Source: Nostoc sp. JL34
Lineage (GTDB): Bacteria; Cyanobacteriota; Cyanobacteriia; Cyanobacteriales; Nostocaceae
Reading direction: 5' to 3'
DNA: 64,000 nt
NCBI RefSeq assembly: GCF_017114945.1
Contig: NZ_JABXKQ010000138.1
Span: 1 to 64,000 of the forward strand
Shown piece by piece: positions 9,872 to 18,757 of this stretch (positions within the stretch are counted from its first letter, which is position 1; each line of letters starts with the position of its first letter). Position numbers and translations under genes: made by a program. Under the pieces are notes generated by a model, which saw nothing but the letters and a program-made list of their open reading frames with translations, had not been told where the DNA came from and did not search any database.

Positions 9872-11383
9872 ATGAACTTCCGTGAAGAGTTTAAGCTGCT
9901 GCTACGCGCCCGCTACCCCTTAATTTATATTCCCACCTATGAGGAAGAACGGGTAGAAGCAGCTATCCGGGAAGAAGCAACCAACCAGGGTAATCGCCCA
10001 GTGTATACCTGGGATTTTGTCGATGGCTACCAGGGAAACCCCAATGATGTTGGGTTTGGGCGACGTAACCCATTGCAAGCTTTAGAATTCATCGAAAAAT
10101 TACCAGCTTCCGCACCTGCGGTATTGATTTTACGAGATTATCATCGCTTTTTAGATGATGTAGCGATCGCTCGCAAACTCCGCAATCTGTCCAGACTCCT
10201 CAAGTCGCAACCCAAAAATATTGTGCTACTGTCGCCGCGCATCGCTATTCCTGACGACTTAACGGAAGTGTTGACAGTCGTCGAGTTTCCCTTACCCGCC
10301 GCCCCAGAAATTAAAACTGAGGTGGAACGGTTACTACAAAGCACTGCTAACTCCCTTTCTGGGAAAGTATTAGATGATTTGGTGCGCTCTTGTCAAGGAC
10401 TTTCGATGGAACGGATTCGCCGGGTTTTGGCAAAAGCGATCGCTACCCACGGAGAATTGCAGCCAGAAGACGTGGATCTGGTTTTGGAAGAAAAGCGCCA
10501 AACTATCCGCCAAACCCAAATCCTAGACTTCTACCCCGCCACTGAGCAAATTTCTGATATTGGCGGACTGGATAACTTGAAAGACTGGCTGATTCGTAGG
10601 GGAGGCTCATTTACAGATAAAGCGAGACAGTACGGATTACCGCACCCCCGTGGTTTAATGTTGGTGGGTATTCAGGGAACAGGTAAATCGTTAACAGCAA
10701 AAGCGATCGCTCATCACTGGCATTTACCTCTGCTACGTCTGGATGTGGGTAGGTTATTTGGTGGTTTGGTGGGTGAATCAGAATCTCGGACTCGGCAAAT
10801 GATTCAAGTAGCTGAAGCCCTAGCTCCCTGTATTTTGTGGATTGATGAAATAGATAAAGCCTTTGCTGGACTTGGTAGCAAAGGTGATGCCGGAACAGCC
10901 AGCCGGGTGTTTGGCACTTTTATTACTTGGCTAGCCGAAAAAACCTCACCCGTATTTGTCGTCGCCACCGCCAACGACATCCAAGCCTTACCGCCGGAAA
11001 TGCTTCGTAAAGGACGATTTGATGAAATTTTCTTTGTGGGTTTGCCCACCCAAGAAGAGAGAAAAGCAATTTATGATGTTCATTTATCCCGACTGCGCCC
11101 CCATAACTTAAAAAGTTATGACATCGAAAGGTTAGCTTATGAGACGCCCGACTTTTCGGGGGCAGAGATTGAGCAAACTTTAATTGAAGCGATGCATATT
11201 GGATTTAGCCAAAACCGCGACTTTGCTAACGACGACATTTTAGAAGCAGCCAGTCAGATCATACCCTTGGCGCGAACTGCCGTAGAGCAAATTCAGCAAC
11301 TCCAAGAATGGGCTGCTGCTGGGAGAGCGCGTTTAGCATCTAAACACAGTCCTTTAAGCGAACGCCTGCGGCGCACTATGTGA
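9872..11383 (+). CDS. Ycf46-like AAA+ ATPase
   Basis: The 503-aa product has an N-terminal half typical of Ycf46 ([20 protein letters not shown]) and a C-terminal AAA+ module. Walker A is GIQGTGKS (about 266-273), Walker B ILWIDEID (about 322-329), with an arginine-finger region [15 protein letters not shown] (about 381-395). Ycf46 is conserved in cyanobacteria and algal plastids and has been linked to inorganic carbon use. The exact role here is unknown. Length is normal. Confidence 0.9.
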   Translation: MNFREEFKLLLRARYPLIYIPTYEEERVEAAIREEATNQGNRPVYTWDFVDGYQGNPNDVGFGRRNPLQALEFIEKLPASAPAVLILRDYHRFLDDVAIARKLRNLSRLLKSQPKNIVLLSPRIAIPDDLTEVLTVVEFPLPAAPEIKTEVERLLQSTANSLSGKVLDDLVRSCQGLSMERIRRVLAKAIATHGELQPEDVDLVLEEKRQTIRQTQILDFYPATEQISDIGGLDNLKDWLIRRGGSFTDKARQYGLPHPRGLMLVGIQGTGKSLTAKAIAHHWHLPLLRLDVGRLFGGLVGESESRTRQMIQVAEALAPCILWIDEIDKAFAGLGSKGDAGTASRVFGTFITWLAEKTSPVFVVATANDIQALPPEMLRKGRFDEIFFVGLPTQEERKAIYDVHLSRLRPHNLKSYDIERLAYETPDFSGAEIEQTLIEAMHIGFSQNRDFANDDILEAASQIIPLARTAVEQIQQLQEWAAAGRARLASKHSPLSERLRRTM

Positions 11384-11472
11384 AGACATTCAGCAGTAGC
11401 TACAATAATCAGTTAGTCAAAAGTCCATAGTCAATAGTTAATGATCAATTATTATGGACTATTGATTCTTAT

Positions 11473-11567
11473 AGGCATGGGTTACTTGCTTCTCTACTTG
11501 TAACCCTTGAGAGCCAGTTCAACGCCACTCCTCGGAACGGAGGAAAATACGCACGTGACTGGCTCCC
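11473..11567 (+). ncRNA. candidate structured element or small RNA
   Basis: Two hairpins are nested in a 95-nt stretch. GGGTTAC and GTAACCC (about 11479-11506) close the first. GAGCCAGT and ACTGGCTC (about 11511-11566) close the second, with CTCC...GGAG inside it. The element has no reading frame and ends without a clear T-run. It could be a small RNA, a leader of the SH3 gene or a dispersed palindromic repeat. I cannot assign a class. Confidence 0.35.
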
Positions 11568-11698
11568 CTTGACAGTGCCAATTTTGGATTTTGGATTTTG
11601 GATAATGGAATTGGTTTTTCGGTTCGAGCAAGGCCCCTATACCTGCTCTCAAATCTAAAATCCAAAATTGTTTGACTCTTAATAATCAGGTTTTGACT

Positions 11699-12250
11699 AT
11701 GTTGTCTGGCTTAACAAAATTTCTCCTTGGGTTTTTCTTAGCGATCGCTGTATTAATCGGTGGCGGTGTTGCAGTTGCACTCTATTTCATGAATAGAACT
11801 GGTATACCCCCTGCCAAACCCGTTTTTTCCAATGATAGCCCCTCAGTAAAAGCCCAAGCTCCAAAAACAACCGAGGGAGCAGGTAAACCCACCCTGACAT
11901 CTGGGACAAATACTGAATCGTCTCCAAAATCAACTTCTACTCCCACCGCATCACCTAAAACTACTGCATCACCAAAGCCATTACCATCGGGAGCCTACCG
12001 AGGGCGTGTTAGTTGGGCTGAAGGCTTGAGTTTGCGAGCAGAACCAAAGCAAGAAGCTGAACGGACTGGTGGGGTTGCTTTTAATCAAAAAATTATTATC
12101 TTGGAAGAAAGCGAAGATAAAGCTTGGCAAAAGATCCGTTTGGAAGGTAGTGAACAAGAAGGTTGGGTAAAAGCAGGTAATACTGAAAAAGTTGATGAAA
12201 AACAGCCTGAAAAACCAGAGGATACACAGCAACCACAGCAAGAACAATAA
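11699..12250 (+). CDS. SH3-domain exported or anchored protein
   Basis: The 183-aa product (ATG at 11699; a TTG at 11672 is less likely) has one N-terminal membrane helix (LLGFFLAIAVLIGGGVAVAL). A Thr/Pro/Ser/Lys-rich linker (about 45-105) follows. The bacterial SH3 domain is SWAEGLSLRAEPK...GWVKAGN, and a Gln/Glu/Pro-rich tail ends the protein. Bacterial SH3 domains often bind cell wall. It lies next to a peptidoglycan-binding gene on the same strand, fitting an envelope role. Confidence 0.75.
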   Translation: MLSGLTKFLLGFFLAIAVLIGGGVAVALYFMNRTGIPPAKPVFSNDSPSVKAQAPKTTEGAGKPTLTSGTNTESSPKSTSTPTASPKTTASPKPLPSGAYRGRVSWAEGLSLRAEPKQEAERTGGVAFNQKIIILEESEDKAWQKIRLEGSEQEGWVKAGNTEKVDEKQPEKPEDTQQPQQEQ

Positions 12251-12510
12251 CAATCGAGACGTAAGGCAGGCTGCTAATAGCTAGCGGCCGTTATTTTTTT
12301 TGATAAGATGTCGCTAAATTTACAACTTTTATAGCCGAAAGCCCACCCAAGTTAAAGGTACTGGGTATTGGGGAAAACTCTTCTCCAGTCCCCATTACCC
12401 TTTAACTATTAGCGCTAGGTCAATTACTTGTAAAGAATCATACGAAAAGTAATTATCACACAGAGAAAGTGGTATGCTTTTTTATAGTCATAGCAACTTG
12501 AAGAAAGCAA

Positions 12511-13983
12511 GTGAAAACAGGGGTAGATAGCTATTTAACCAAGCTCGCCTCAGTCTACGAGGCATCCGAAAACATCAAGGTTGTTCCTATCGTAGTTAAT
12601 TTCAAATTTTTGAATTGGAAAAAGTTATCTACTGGTGCTGCAATGCGTCTTTTATCTGTGGCACTGATTACGGGGCTTCTGAGTATTGCTGGGCAAGCTT
12701 TGGCACTTCAGAAAATAGGAAGTAATGGGCCTGAAGTTACCAGTAGCCAGAGGTGTTTAAAAAAGTTAGGCTACTTTAACGGCCCAGTGAGTGGCAAGTT
12801 TGCTAGCTTGACTCAAAATGCTGTGATCAAATTCCAGCAAGCCAATAGAATACCTGCTGATGGAGTTGTGGGTACTAATACTCAACGGGCCTTGCAACGA
12901 GCATGTCAAAGTAGAACTTCTAGTAAAAATACCAGTGGCACATTGCGTAGGCGCAGCCTACCGCAGGCATCGCCAGTTGGTCAATATCCTACACTCTCTC
13001 AAGGCAAAACTGGTACAGCCGTCACAAGATTACAACAGCGTCTACGGCAGTTAGGCTACTTTAATGCTAATCCCACTGGGAATTTTGGACAAATTACTAA
13101 AGATGCTGTAATTGCATTCCAGCGAAATTATCGCATACCTGCTAGCGGGATTGTGAATCGACAAACTTGGAACAAACTACTGGCTTCCTCTCCAACCCCA
13201 GCCAGATCGAGTCTCTCGACTCCACAAGTGAGAGAACTCCAAGTGCGTTTGCAGCAGTTAGGTTATTTTAATACTAATCCCACTGGGAATATTGGCCCAA
13301 TGACTAGGGAAGCTGTCATCCAATTCCAGCGAAATTATCGCCTACCTGTTGATGGCATCGCCAATGCCCAAGTTTTGGACTCAGTGCGTAGAGTCTCCAC
13401 TGGTGGATCTACTACTCAACAACCAAGTAGAAATTATCTGACTGTAGGCGATCAGGGAGAGAATGTCAGATTAGTTCAAGAGCGTTTGTCGCAGTTGGGT
13501 TTCTCTAATACCAATCCTGATGGCTTTTTCAACGATTACACCAGAGAATCTGTGATTGCATTCCAACAATCTTCTCGACTTAATTCTACTGGAAATGTAG
13601 ATTGGCAAACTTGGCAAGCATTAGGGTTGAATAGCTCGACTGGGGGCAATTCTGCCGAGGCTAATGGTTATGTATTAGCTGACACTAATGAATATGTAGC
13701 ATCTCAGACTAATCGCTATGTATTACCTCCTACTACTGACTATGTAGTACCTGTTAGCAATGGCAACACATTAGTTGCCAATAATCCTTACAGAGTAATA
13801 ATTCCCATTTCCAGTAATGATACTCTGAGTAAAGTGCAGCAGTATATACCCAATGCTGTCCCGGAGCAATCCAATCTAGGGGATTATGTGAATGCTGGAG
13901 CATTTAGCGATCGCACCCAAGCCGAAACGTTAACGAAAAAGCTCCGCTCATTAGGTCTTGATGCACGGGTAAAATACAATTGA
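12511..13983 (+). CDS. peptidoglycan-binding protein with four PG_binding_1 repeats and a SPOR-like tail
   Basis: The 490-aa product starts at GTG with a 44-residue cytosolic extension (YLTKLASVYEASE), then a membrane segment or signal (MRLLSVALITGLLSIAGQAL). Four PG_binding_1 repeats, each with QxxLxxLGYFN...AVIxFQ, lie at about 70-128, 155-225, 235-297 and 310-370. A Tyr-Val-rich linker and a short SPOR-like end (GDYVNAGAFSDRTQAETLTK) follow. An alternative start is the ATG at 12643. It is likely an envelope protein. The linker after the first repeat contains an intruding repeat (12943-12977). Confidence 0.85.
   Translation: MKTGVDSYLTKLASVYEASENIKVVPIVVNFKFLNWKKLSTGAAMRLLSVALITGLLSIAGQALALQKIGSNGPEVTSSQRCLKKLGYFNGPVSGKFASLTQNAVIKFQQANRIPADGVVGTNTQRALQRACQSRTSSKNTSGTLRRRSLPQASPVGQYPTLSQGKTGTAVTRLQQRLRQLGYFNANPTGNFGQITKDAVIAFQRNYRIPASGIVNRQTWNKLLASSPTPARSSLSTPQVRELQVRLQQLGYFNTNPTGNIGPMTREAVIQFQRNYRLPVDGIANAQVLDSVRRVSTGGSTTQQPSRNYLTVGDQGENVRLVQERLSQLGFSNTNPDGFFNDYTRESVIAFQQSSRLNSTGNVDWQTWQALGLNSSTGGNSAEANGYVLADTNEYVASQTNRYVLPPTTDYVVPVSNGNTLVANNPYRVIIPISSNDTLSKVQQYIPNAVPEQSNLGDYVNAGAFSDRTQAETLTKKLRSLGLDARVKYN
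12943..12977. repeat. dispersed repeat inserted within a coding sequence
   Basis: The segment reads TGCGTAGGCGCAGCCTACCG followed by CAGGCATCGCC. It resembles the spacer element at 18383-18416 (GCGTAGGCGTAGCCCG ... ATCGCGATCGC). Here it encodes LRRRSLPQASP in the linker of the peptidoglycan-binding protein and keeps the frame. Confidence 0.7.
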
Positions 13984-14111
13984 AGAAGAATACAGACTTC
14001 ATAATTCAGAACAAGAAGCTGCCTATATCATGCTAGAGGTAATTAAAATGAGATAGATTTTGGGAACACTATATCTAACGCTTCTTTAGAATAGTGTACT
14101 TAATTATAAAT

Positions 14112-15014
14112 ATGCAGGCAGACATATTAGAACGCTTAAGTCAGTTTAGCCAACTACCGCGAGAAAAGGTAGAACAACTTAGACATTGGCTTTCTCAAAC
14201 GCTCAGTTATGAGCCAAAAGTTGGTATTCTTGGCAAGACAGGTGTAGGAAAGTCAAGCCTCTATAACGCCCTTTTTGGAAAAGATGTTGCACCTGTCAGT
14301 GATATTGAGAGTTGTACACGAGAGCTTCAGGAAATTTCTGTAAGAGTGGGTTCAGGGAATATCAAACTAGTTGATTTGCCTGGCATCGGTGAAAGTCGAG
14401 AACGGGATCTAGAGTACAAAGATTTATATTCTAAACATTTACCAGAATTTGATTTAGTTCTATGGGTTCTCAAAGCAGACGATAAAGCTTTTAGCTCTGA
14501 CGAGGAATTTTATCACAACATTGTTAAGCCTCACTTGAAACAAGGTAAGCCTTTTATCATTGCGCTGAATCAGGTTGATAAAGTTGAACCCTTTAGAGAA
14601 TGGGACATAACCAATCATGTTCCTGGGCATCAGCAGCAAAAAAACATTGATGCTAAAAGTAAGAGCGTTGCTGAAAAGTTCGGTATTAAGAGTACAGCCG
14701 TTATTCCTGTATGTGCTAATGAAAACTATAATTTGATAACGCTTGTGGAAACAATCACCTATGCACTTCCAAAGGATAAAAAGGTAACTTTTGTGAATGC
14801 TCTGAAAGAGGAAAATCGTTCAGAGGAGGCTAAGAATGAAGCGAAGCGGGGTTTTTTCGAGGCACTTGGAGAACAAATAGGAGCTACTCTATTAGGAGAT
14901 TTAGGAAAAGATATCGGAAAAACTTTAGGTGAAGAAACCGATAAAACTAATGTTGGTAAAGTAGTCAATTACATCGTTGATAACCTTGTCAAAATTTTTT
15001 ATAGTTGGTGGTAA
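14112..15014 (+). CDS. Era/YeeP-like GTPase
   Basis: The 300-aa product shows G1 GKTGVGKSSL (about 42-51), G3 DLPGIGE and G4 NQVDK, with a helical tail. The C-terminal region (GATLLGDLGKDIGKTLG) is amphipathic and may contact membrane or form oligomers. I prefer the ATG at 14112; a GTG at 14094 adds six residues. Similar single-domain dynamin- or Era-like GTPases are common in cyanobacteria, with unknown targets. Confidence 0.8.
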   Translation: MQADILERLSQFSQLPREKVEQLRHWLSQTLSYEPKVGILGKTGVGKSSLYNALFGKDVAPVSDIESCTRELQEISVRVGSGNIKLVDLPGIGESRERDLEYKDLYSKHLPEFDLVLWVLKADDKAFSSDEEFYHNIVKPHLKQGKPFIIALNQVDKVEPFREWDITNHVPGHQQQKNIDAKSKSVAEKFGIKSTAVIPVCANENYNLITLVETITYALPKDKKVTFVNALKEENRSEEAKNEAKRGFFEALGEQIGATLLGDLGKDIGKTLGEETDKTNVGKVVNYIVDNLVKIFYSWW

Positions 15015-15031
15015 TCCTGACTCCTGAATTC

Positions 15032-18000
15032 TTAAATTGACAAACTCAACTGCGAACCTTCTTGAGTTTTATTGACTTCAATCCTGGCTTGGAAGGCTTC
15101 TTTGAGGTGAGGCATGTGGGTAACGGTGAGGATGCAGGCAAAATCGGAAGCGATCGCATTAATCGCGGCAATCAAGCGATCGCATCCTTCGGCATCCTGT
15201 GTACCAAAACCCTCATCTACAATCAACAATTGCAACGCCGCCCCCGCCCGTTGCGCTAACAATTTCGCCAAAGCTAAACGGATGGCAAAGTTAATTCTAA
15301 AGGCTTCTCCACCAGAGTAAGTTTCATAAGCTCGTGTTCCTCTAGAATCGGCGATTAAAATATCTAAGGTGTCTATCAGCTTGGCATTTTTCTTAGTTGA
15401 TTTAGCACTGCGTCCAGCTTTTTGAGTAATAAATTGTACATGAAACTGATTACCACTCAGCCGCGAAAGTAGTTGATTTGTCTCGGCTTCCAGTTGCGGT
15501 AACACATTCTCAATCATCAATGCTTGGATACCATTTTTACCAAAAGCTTGCGCTAATTCCTGATAAACCCGATATTCCTGCTTGCAAGATTGTAATTGCT
15601 GTTGTTGTTGGTCATACTGAATTTGTAGCGTTTCCAGTTGATGCGCCAGTTGTTCTAAACGCCCCAACTTTGTAATTTGCTCATCGAGTTGCCGTCTGCG
15701 TATTGCTAGCTGCTGCTCTAAAGCTTGAATTTGGGCAGATGGGTTAGCTGTTGCTTGTAGTTGCTGAATAATGCTTTCAATTTGTCCGCCAAGTTTTTGC
15801 CGCTCGGTTATTCTGGCACTTCTGGATTCCTCTAACTCTTGCAACCTAGTCTGGAGTTGCGGATACTGCTGCTGGGCTGATAGCAGTTGTTGATACCGCA
15901 AATGCCAAGATTGAGCTTTCTTTGCAGCCATACGCAGATTGTTGTGCTGCTCGGAACTGTAGCCAATTTCAGTAATTTGACGCTCAAGAGCGGCGATTTG
16001 TTTAGCACATTCAGAATCAATCTGATCTTGCTGGATTCTGGCTTGTAATTGGGCAATTTGGGATTGGAGTTCTGGTTTTCGGGCTAATAGTTGCGCTTGT
16101 CGCTTAGTTGCATCTTTAATTTGCCCTTGTTTAATTTCTGCCCATCGCCATCGCTCAACTTCACTCCGAGCGAGGGCATGATCTTGTTCATTATAATTAG
16201 CTTGTTGCAGATATTGGTCTAACTGCTGGAGTTCGGCTTGTTTATCGGGAGCGTAATCACCAGCTTGGAGCGATCGCTCTAAATGCTGTTTTTCAGCAGC
16301 AATTTGTTGTAACTGTTGTTGCACATCAGTTGTAGCTTCTAACTGGGCTGCCAACTGTCCCCGTTGTTCCCGTAAACCATCATAGCCAGCCAATTGTTGG
16401 GATATATCGCGATATTCCTGCCTAAGTACCTGAATTTCTCGGTCAGACACAGCCATTTGTTCTCTGACTACCCAAAACTGTCCTTGAGTATCCTCTAACT
16501 CACTTTGGGTTTTTTCTACTACTCGACTCCAGTGATGTTCGTCTAAAGGACGCTCGCACAATGGACAAAGTGCTTCAGGATTTTGCAGCATTTGCAATTT
16601 CTGCTCTAATTCTCCCAGCAGTTTTTCATAGTCCCGTTGATGAGCTTGCAGACGTTCGATAAAGTGCCGCCTTTCTTGCCCTTTTTCTTGGACTCGTTGC
16701 AGATAAACCCGCTTTTTCTCCAGTTCCTCAATCTGAATTGCTACATCCATAACCGCTTGTTGCAGTTGCGGTTGGCGACGGTGCTGGCGTTGCAATTGGT
16801 TCTCAGTACTTTGGAGTTGTTCGAGTCGCGCTACTAAACCAGCATGAGTGCGATCGAGTTGGCTTTGTAAAGTTGCTCGTTGTTGTAGCAAGGGAGTAAC
16901 TTGCATTTGCAATTGATCTAAACGAGCAACATGGTGACGGGCTGCGGTTAGCTGTGACAAAGCGGCTTCTACTTCACCTGATTTAGTGAGAGTTTGTTGA
17001 ATGTCTCGCTCTTGTTGTTGCAAAGCTTCTAGCTGCGCTTGGGCTTGTTGTAGTTGCCGTTCGATTTCGTGAATTTGTTTGGTAAGCTGTTGTTGCTTTT
17101 GTTGGCGATTCTGTTGGGCGCGGGTGTGTTCTTCAAATTTGACAGCAAAACCTTCTTCTTGAGATTGTAAACTTTGATATTGGGCATATCCAGCTTTAAT
17201 CTCAGCTTCTTGGTGTAATATTTTTTCTAAATCTGATAGCTGAGAGCCAATAGCTGATTGTTCTTGTTGGAGGCGATCGCAATCTTGGGTAAGATTTTGG
17301 TATTGCTGCTTTACAAAGCTGAGTTGTTGTTCCCAATTTTGGCGCTGGTGCTGGACAACTTGCAAACTTTGTAATTGAATATTATCAAAAGCTTGCACCT
17401 GTTGCAGTTGGTTGAGTTCGGCTTCTAACTCCACTCTTTGCGCTTGGGTGATTTCGCGTTGTTGCAGCTGAATTTTTATCGACTCCAAAGAACGCTCTAA
17501 CTCTAGCGCCCTTGCTTTGAACTGACGAGAAGATTCCTTTGCCCGTTCTTCTAAATCATCATACTGATTGAGTTTCAACAACTCCGCTAAAATTTCTTTG
17601 CGTTCCGTGGGACGCTTGAGCATGAATTCATCTGCACGACCTTGACGTAAGTAGGCAGAATTAATAAATGTATCGTAATCAAGCTTGATGTGTTCTAAAA
17701 TCAAATCTTGGGTTGCTCTTACCCCTTTGCCAGTGAGTGAGCGAAACCCAGATGGTATTTCTATTTGAAATTCAAGGACACTAGTACCTCCTCGAATTCG
17801 AGTACGAATCACCCGATATTTTTGCTGGTTACTTTGGAAAGTAAAATCAACCCGAACTTCTTTTGCACCAGAATAGATGACATCATCTTCAACAGTGGCA
17901 CGGCTTTCACCCCAAATTGCCCAAGTGATTGCTTCTAAAAGAGAAGATTTACCCGCACCATTGGAACCACAAATACAAGCCGTATGCAAACCACCAAAAT

Positions 18001-18058
18001 CTAAAGTTGCATCACGGTAACTGAGGAAGTTTTTGAGGATAAGTTGTACTGGGATCAT
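15032..18058 (-). CDS. sbcC: nuclease SbcCD subunit C (SMC-like ATPase)
   Basis: The 1008-aa product has a head with Walker A CGSNGAGKSS (about 32-41). Long Gln-rich coiled coils flank a zinc hook, CPLCERPL, near residue 500. The second head half has the signature SGGEAFRINFAIRLALAKLL and Walker B LLIVDEGFGT. SbcC with SbcD processes hairpins and double-strand ends. No sbcD is adjacent. The coil is unusually rich in glutamine, as in other cyanobacterial SbcC proteins. Confidence 0.94.
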   Translation of the reverse strand: MIPVQLILKNFLSYRDATLDFGGLHTACICGSNGAGKSSLLEAITWAIWGESRATVEDDVIYSGAKEVRVDFTFQSNQQKYRVIRTRIRGGTSVLEFQIEIPSGFRSLTGKGVRATQDLILEHIKLDYDTFINSAYLRQGRADEFMLKRPTERKEILAELLKLNQYDDLEERAKESSRQFKARALELERSLESIKIQLQQREITQAQRVELEAELNQLQQVQAFDNIQLQSLQVVQHQRQNWEQQLSFVKQQYQNLTQDCDRLQQEQSAIGSQLSDLEKILHQEAEIKAGYAQYQSLQSQEEGFAVKFEEHTRAQQNRQQKQQQLTKQIHEIERQLQQAQAQLEALQQQERDIQQTLTKSGEVEAALSQLTAARHHVARLDQLQMQVTPLLQQRATLQSQLDRTHAGLVARLEQLQSTENQLQRQHRRQPQLQQAVMDVAIQIEELEKKRVYLQRVQEKGQERRHFIERLQAHQRDYEKLLGELEQKLQMLQNPEALCPLCERPLDEHHWSRVVEKTQSELEDTQGQFWVVREQMAVSDREIQVLRQEYRDISQQLAGYDGLREQRGQLAAQLEATTDVQQQLQQIAAEKQHLERSLQAGDYAPDKQAELQQLDQYLQQANYNEQDHALARSEVERWRWAEIKQGQIKDATKRQAQLLARKPELQSQIAQLQARIQQDQIDSECAKQIAALERQITEIGYSSEQHNNLRMAAKKAQSWHLRYQQLLSAQQQYPQLQTRLQELEESRSARITERQKLGGQIESIIQQLQATANPSAQIQALEQQLAIRRRQLDEQITKLGRLEQLAHQLETLQIQYDQQQQQLQSCKQEYRVYQELAQAFGKNGIQALMIENVLPQLEAETNQLLSRLSGNQFHVQFITQKAGRSAKSTKKNAKLIDTLDILIADSRGTRAYETYSGGEAFRINFAIRLALAKLLAQRAGAALQLLIVDEGFGTQDAEGCDRLIAAINAIASDFACILTVTHMPHLKEAFQARIEVNKTQEGSQLSLSI

Positions 18059-18322
18059 TCACGCTATAGCGCCACATCTACTTTTAATAATTAACAGTAC
18101 AGATGCACTGTTTGTTAGTTTAGCTATCTAGATATCAGGTTTCTAGTCTTGAAGACATCAATTTTACAAAAATTAACAATATGATGAGTGAATTTTTCTT
18201 GTTGCATGAAAAAGTTTTGCTGTCTTCGGAGAAAAATGAAACTTTCCTAGAGGCTTTTGTTATTTCTTGCTGTTGTCTGAGAGAAAAACATTCTTATTTG
18301 ATTTGCGAGAATTGAAAGTTAC

Positions 18323-18355
18323 AGATCCCTAACTTTTCAAAGAAGTCGGGGATCT
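18323..18355. terminator. terminator-like hairpin between sbcC and a small gene
   Basis: AGATCCC (18323-18329) and GGGATCT (18349-18355) flank a loop and are followed by TTCTT. The spacer 18059-18401 also holds a dispersed repeat at 18383-18416 (TGCGTAGGCGTAGCCCG and a HIP1 site). I see nothing else there. Confidence 0.55.
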
Positions 18356-18401
18356 TTCTTATCGAATTTGTTATTGGCTAGTTGCGTAGGCGTAGCCCGT
18401 C

Positions 18402-18596
18402 TCAGACATCGCGATCGCTTGACCTTGACCGAGGTATCAATAATTCAATATATGTACCTATAGCAAATTTTGTTAAATCTAAAAATTGAGAGCGACTCTT
18501 CTCGTCAATAACTGCAAGAGTTAGAGAACCAATCACCGTAATCAGCATTACAGTAGCTAATACTTCATCCCTGAAAGGAAATTTACTGGATAACAT
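18402..18596 (-). CDS. small membrane protein
   Basis: The 64-aa product has one membrane helix (EVLATVMLITVIGSLTLAVI) and a second weakly hydrophobic stretch (LTKFAIGTYIELLIP). GAGGT lies 8 nt before the ATG, which supports translation. I do not recognise the family; the second motif resembles small cyanobacterial membrane proteins of unknown function. Confidence 0.6.
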   Translation of the reverse strand: MLSSKFPFRDEVLATVMLITVIGSLTLAVIDEKSRSQFLDLTKFAIGTYIELLIPRSRSSDRDV

Positions 18597-18757
18597 TGAA
18601 GTACCTCAAATCGTTTGAATCACTACATCTCTAGCTTTACAGGTTAGTGGTTGTTGTATGCTTAAATACAAGCTTGGGATATGAGTGACTTGTGTATGCG
18701 ATGAGGATGAATTGCCAAAATTGCAGTTAGAATCAGCAAAATTGTAGTGGTTAGGCT

